From NCBI GenBank assembly GCA_016287975.1, contig JAEEXV010000364.1:1-7269 (forward strand): a stretch of 7,269 bases of DNA. Direction: 5' to 3'. The DNA comes from Lentisphaeria bacterium. GTDB lineage: Bacteria; Verrucomicrobiota; Lentisphaeria; Oligosphaerales; Oligosphaeraceae. Below are positions 6,827 through 7,269 of the stretch, piece after piece. The notes below the pieces were generated by a model, which saw only the letters and a list, made by a program, of their open reading frames with translations, was not told where the DNA came from and searched no databases. The first letter of the stretch is position 1; each line of letters starts with the position of its first letter. Made by a program: the position numbers and the translations under genes.

Positions 6827-7269
6827 ATGTGCAACATGGCGGCGTATGCGGGGGAGAGGGCGGCGGCACCGATCCTGGTGCGGATGCTGGAGAGCCAGGA
6901 GGCGCTGGGCGGCGGGCACTACACGGGCGTCGCGACCGTCAGCGGCGGCAGGATTCACCTGCGCAAGGTGATCGGCCCAGTGTCGGAGTTGCTTCGGCGC
7001 TGCCCCGATGTGCTGGAATTGCCTGGAACCGTCGGGATCGCGCACAGCCGCACGCCAGGCATCGACTCGGACGCATGGGCGCAGCCGTTTCTCTCGCATG
7101 ACAGCCAGGTGGTCTACTGCGCGAACGGCGCGGCGGGCCAGTTCACGAAGACCGACTACAATGCGCCGTATCTCCAGGACAAGGCGGAAGGCGTCCGCTA
7201 CCGCACCGCCATCGACCGCCCCGCGGGGCCGTATCCCGTGATGGCGGACGGGCGCTGCGTGCATTCGAC
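6827..7269 (+). CDS. Class II (Ntn-type) glutamine amidotransferase, GlmS-like N-terminal domain, 3'-truncated by window edge
   Basis: 147 codons are visible with no stop; the gene continues beyond the window. It starts M-C-N-M-A-A-Y-A-G, equivalent to MCGIVGY in GlmS, so Cys2 becomes the N-terminal nucleophile once Met is removed. Further matches to the GlmS glutaminase domain, in order: GGGHYTGVA (28-36) for RGYDSAGLA, GPVSEL (50-55) for GKVQML, GTVGIAHSRTPG (67-78) for GTGIAHTRWATHG with the glutamine-binding Arg75, and VVYCANGAAGQF (95-106) for VVVHNGIIEN with oxyanion-hole Asn100/Gly101. The domain should release ammonia from glutamine. Whether a phosphosugar isomerase (SIS), a synthetase or nothing follows cannot be seen. 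Gly3 of the usual MCGI is Asn here, so this is probably a GlmS-like relative rather than GlmS. The position behind a Gfo/Idh gene suggests a shared pathway, perhaps amino sugar metabolism. A long reverse-strand open frame over this stretch is only its shadow. Confidence 0.85.
   Translation, partial: MCNMAAYAGERAAAPILVRMLESQEALGGGHYTGVATVSGGRIHLRKVIGPVSELLRRCPDVLELPGTVGIAHSRTPGIDSDAWAQPFLSHDSQVVYCANGAAGQFTKTDYNAPYLQDKAEGVRYRTAIDRPAGPYPVMADGRCVHS

Noticed and set aside
5620..6837. Long reverse-strand open frame (405 codons) opposite the oxidoreductase
   Set aside because: The translation is rich in Arg, His, Pro and Ala with no recognisable motif. It lies wholly opposite a clear Gfo/Idh gene and is a product of high GC.
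6746..7264. Reverse-strand open frame of 172 codons at the window end
   Set aside because: It is opposite the amidotransferase, which has a strong ribosome binding site and clear Ntn motifs; this frame has none.

Overview
The window is a block of GC-rich bacterial DNA with six genes, all on the + strand and mostly closely spaced. The first and last genes run off the window. No rRNA, tRNA, insertion sequence, integrase or CRISPR array is visible. High GC and a LarA-type epimerase, KDG-type kinase and GH109-like Gfo/Idh protein side by side would fit a PVC-type bacterium (Lentisphaerota, Kiritimatiellota or Verrucomicrobiota). That placement is a weak inference from gene content and needs a phylogeny.

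Region 1 (1-3965) looks like a sugar-acid catabolic block. It holds the nearly complete 6-phosphogluconate dehydrogenase (gnd), a nickel-pincer LarA-superfamily racemase/epimerase with all recognisable active-site residues, and a PfkB-family kinase of the 2-keto-3-deoxygluconate (KDG) kinase type. The LarA superfamily is known to include D-gluconate 2-epimerase. A gluconate/mannonate-to-KDG route feeding KDPG, with 6-phosphogluconate drawn off by Gnd, would explain why these genes are together. The substrate is inferred, and the dehydratase, aldolase and LarB/C/E cofactor genes are not in the window.

Region 2 (4036-5658) is a gene of different composition. It encodes an AlbA_2/Schlafen-like plus HATPase (RecG-like C-terminal) protein, with five in-frame TEQVPRK repeats before a winged-helix domain. 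Its base composition is nearer 50-55% GC in sampled lines, against about 68% in a sampled line of gnd, which suggests an accessory gene inserted in the cluster.

Region 3 (5665-7269) holds a Gfo/Idh/MocA oxidoreductase with an altered EKP motif, then the 5' part of a class II (Ntn-type) glutamine amidotransferase starting Met-Cys. The amidotransferase has no stop inside the window and is easily missed.

Two whole-window signals stand out. The tetranucleotide CCGG is almost absent (5 sites in 7.3 kb), while GGCC is common. Several genes also shift strongly from G-ending codons at the 5' end to C-ending codons at the 3' end. Structured intergenic elements include a GC-rich hairpin after gnd, a pyrimidine-rich leader with a 9-bp tandem repeat before the kinase, and a G8 tract inside an inverted repeat before the AlbA/HATPase gene.
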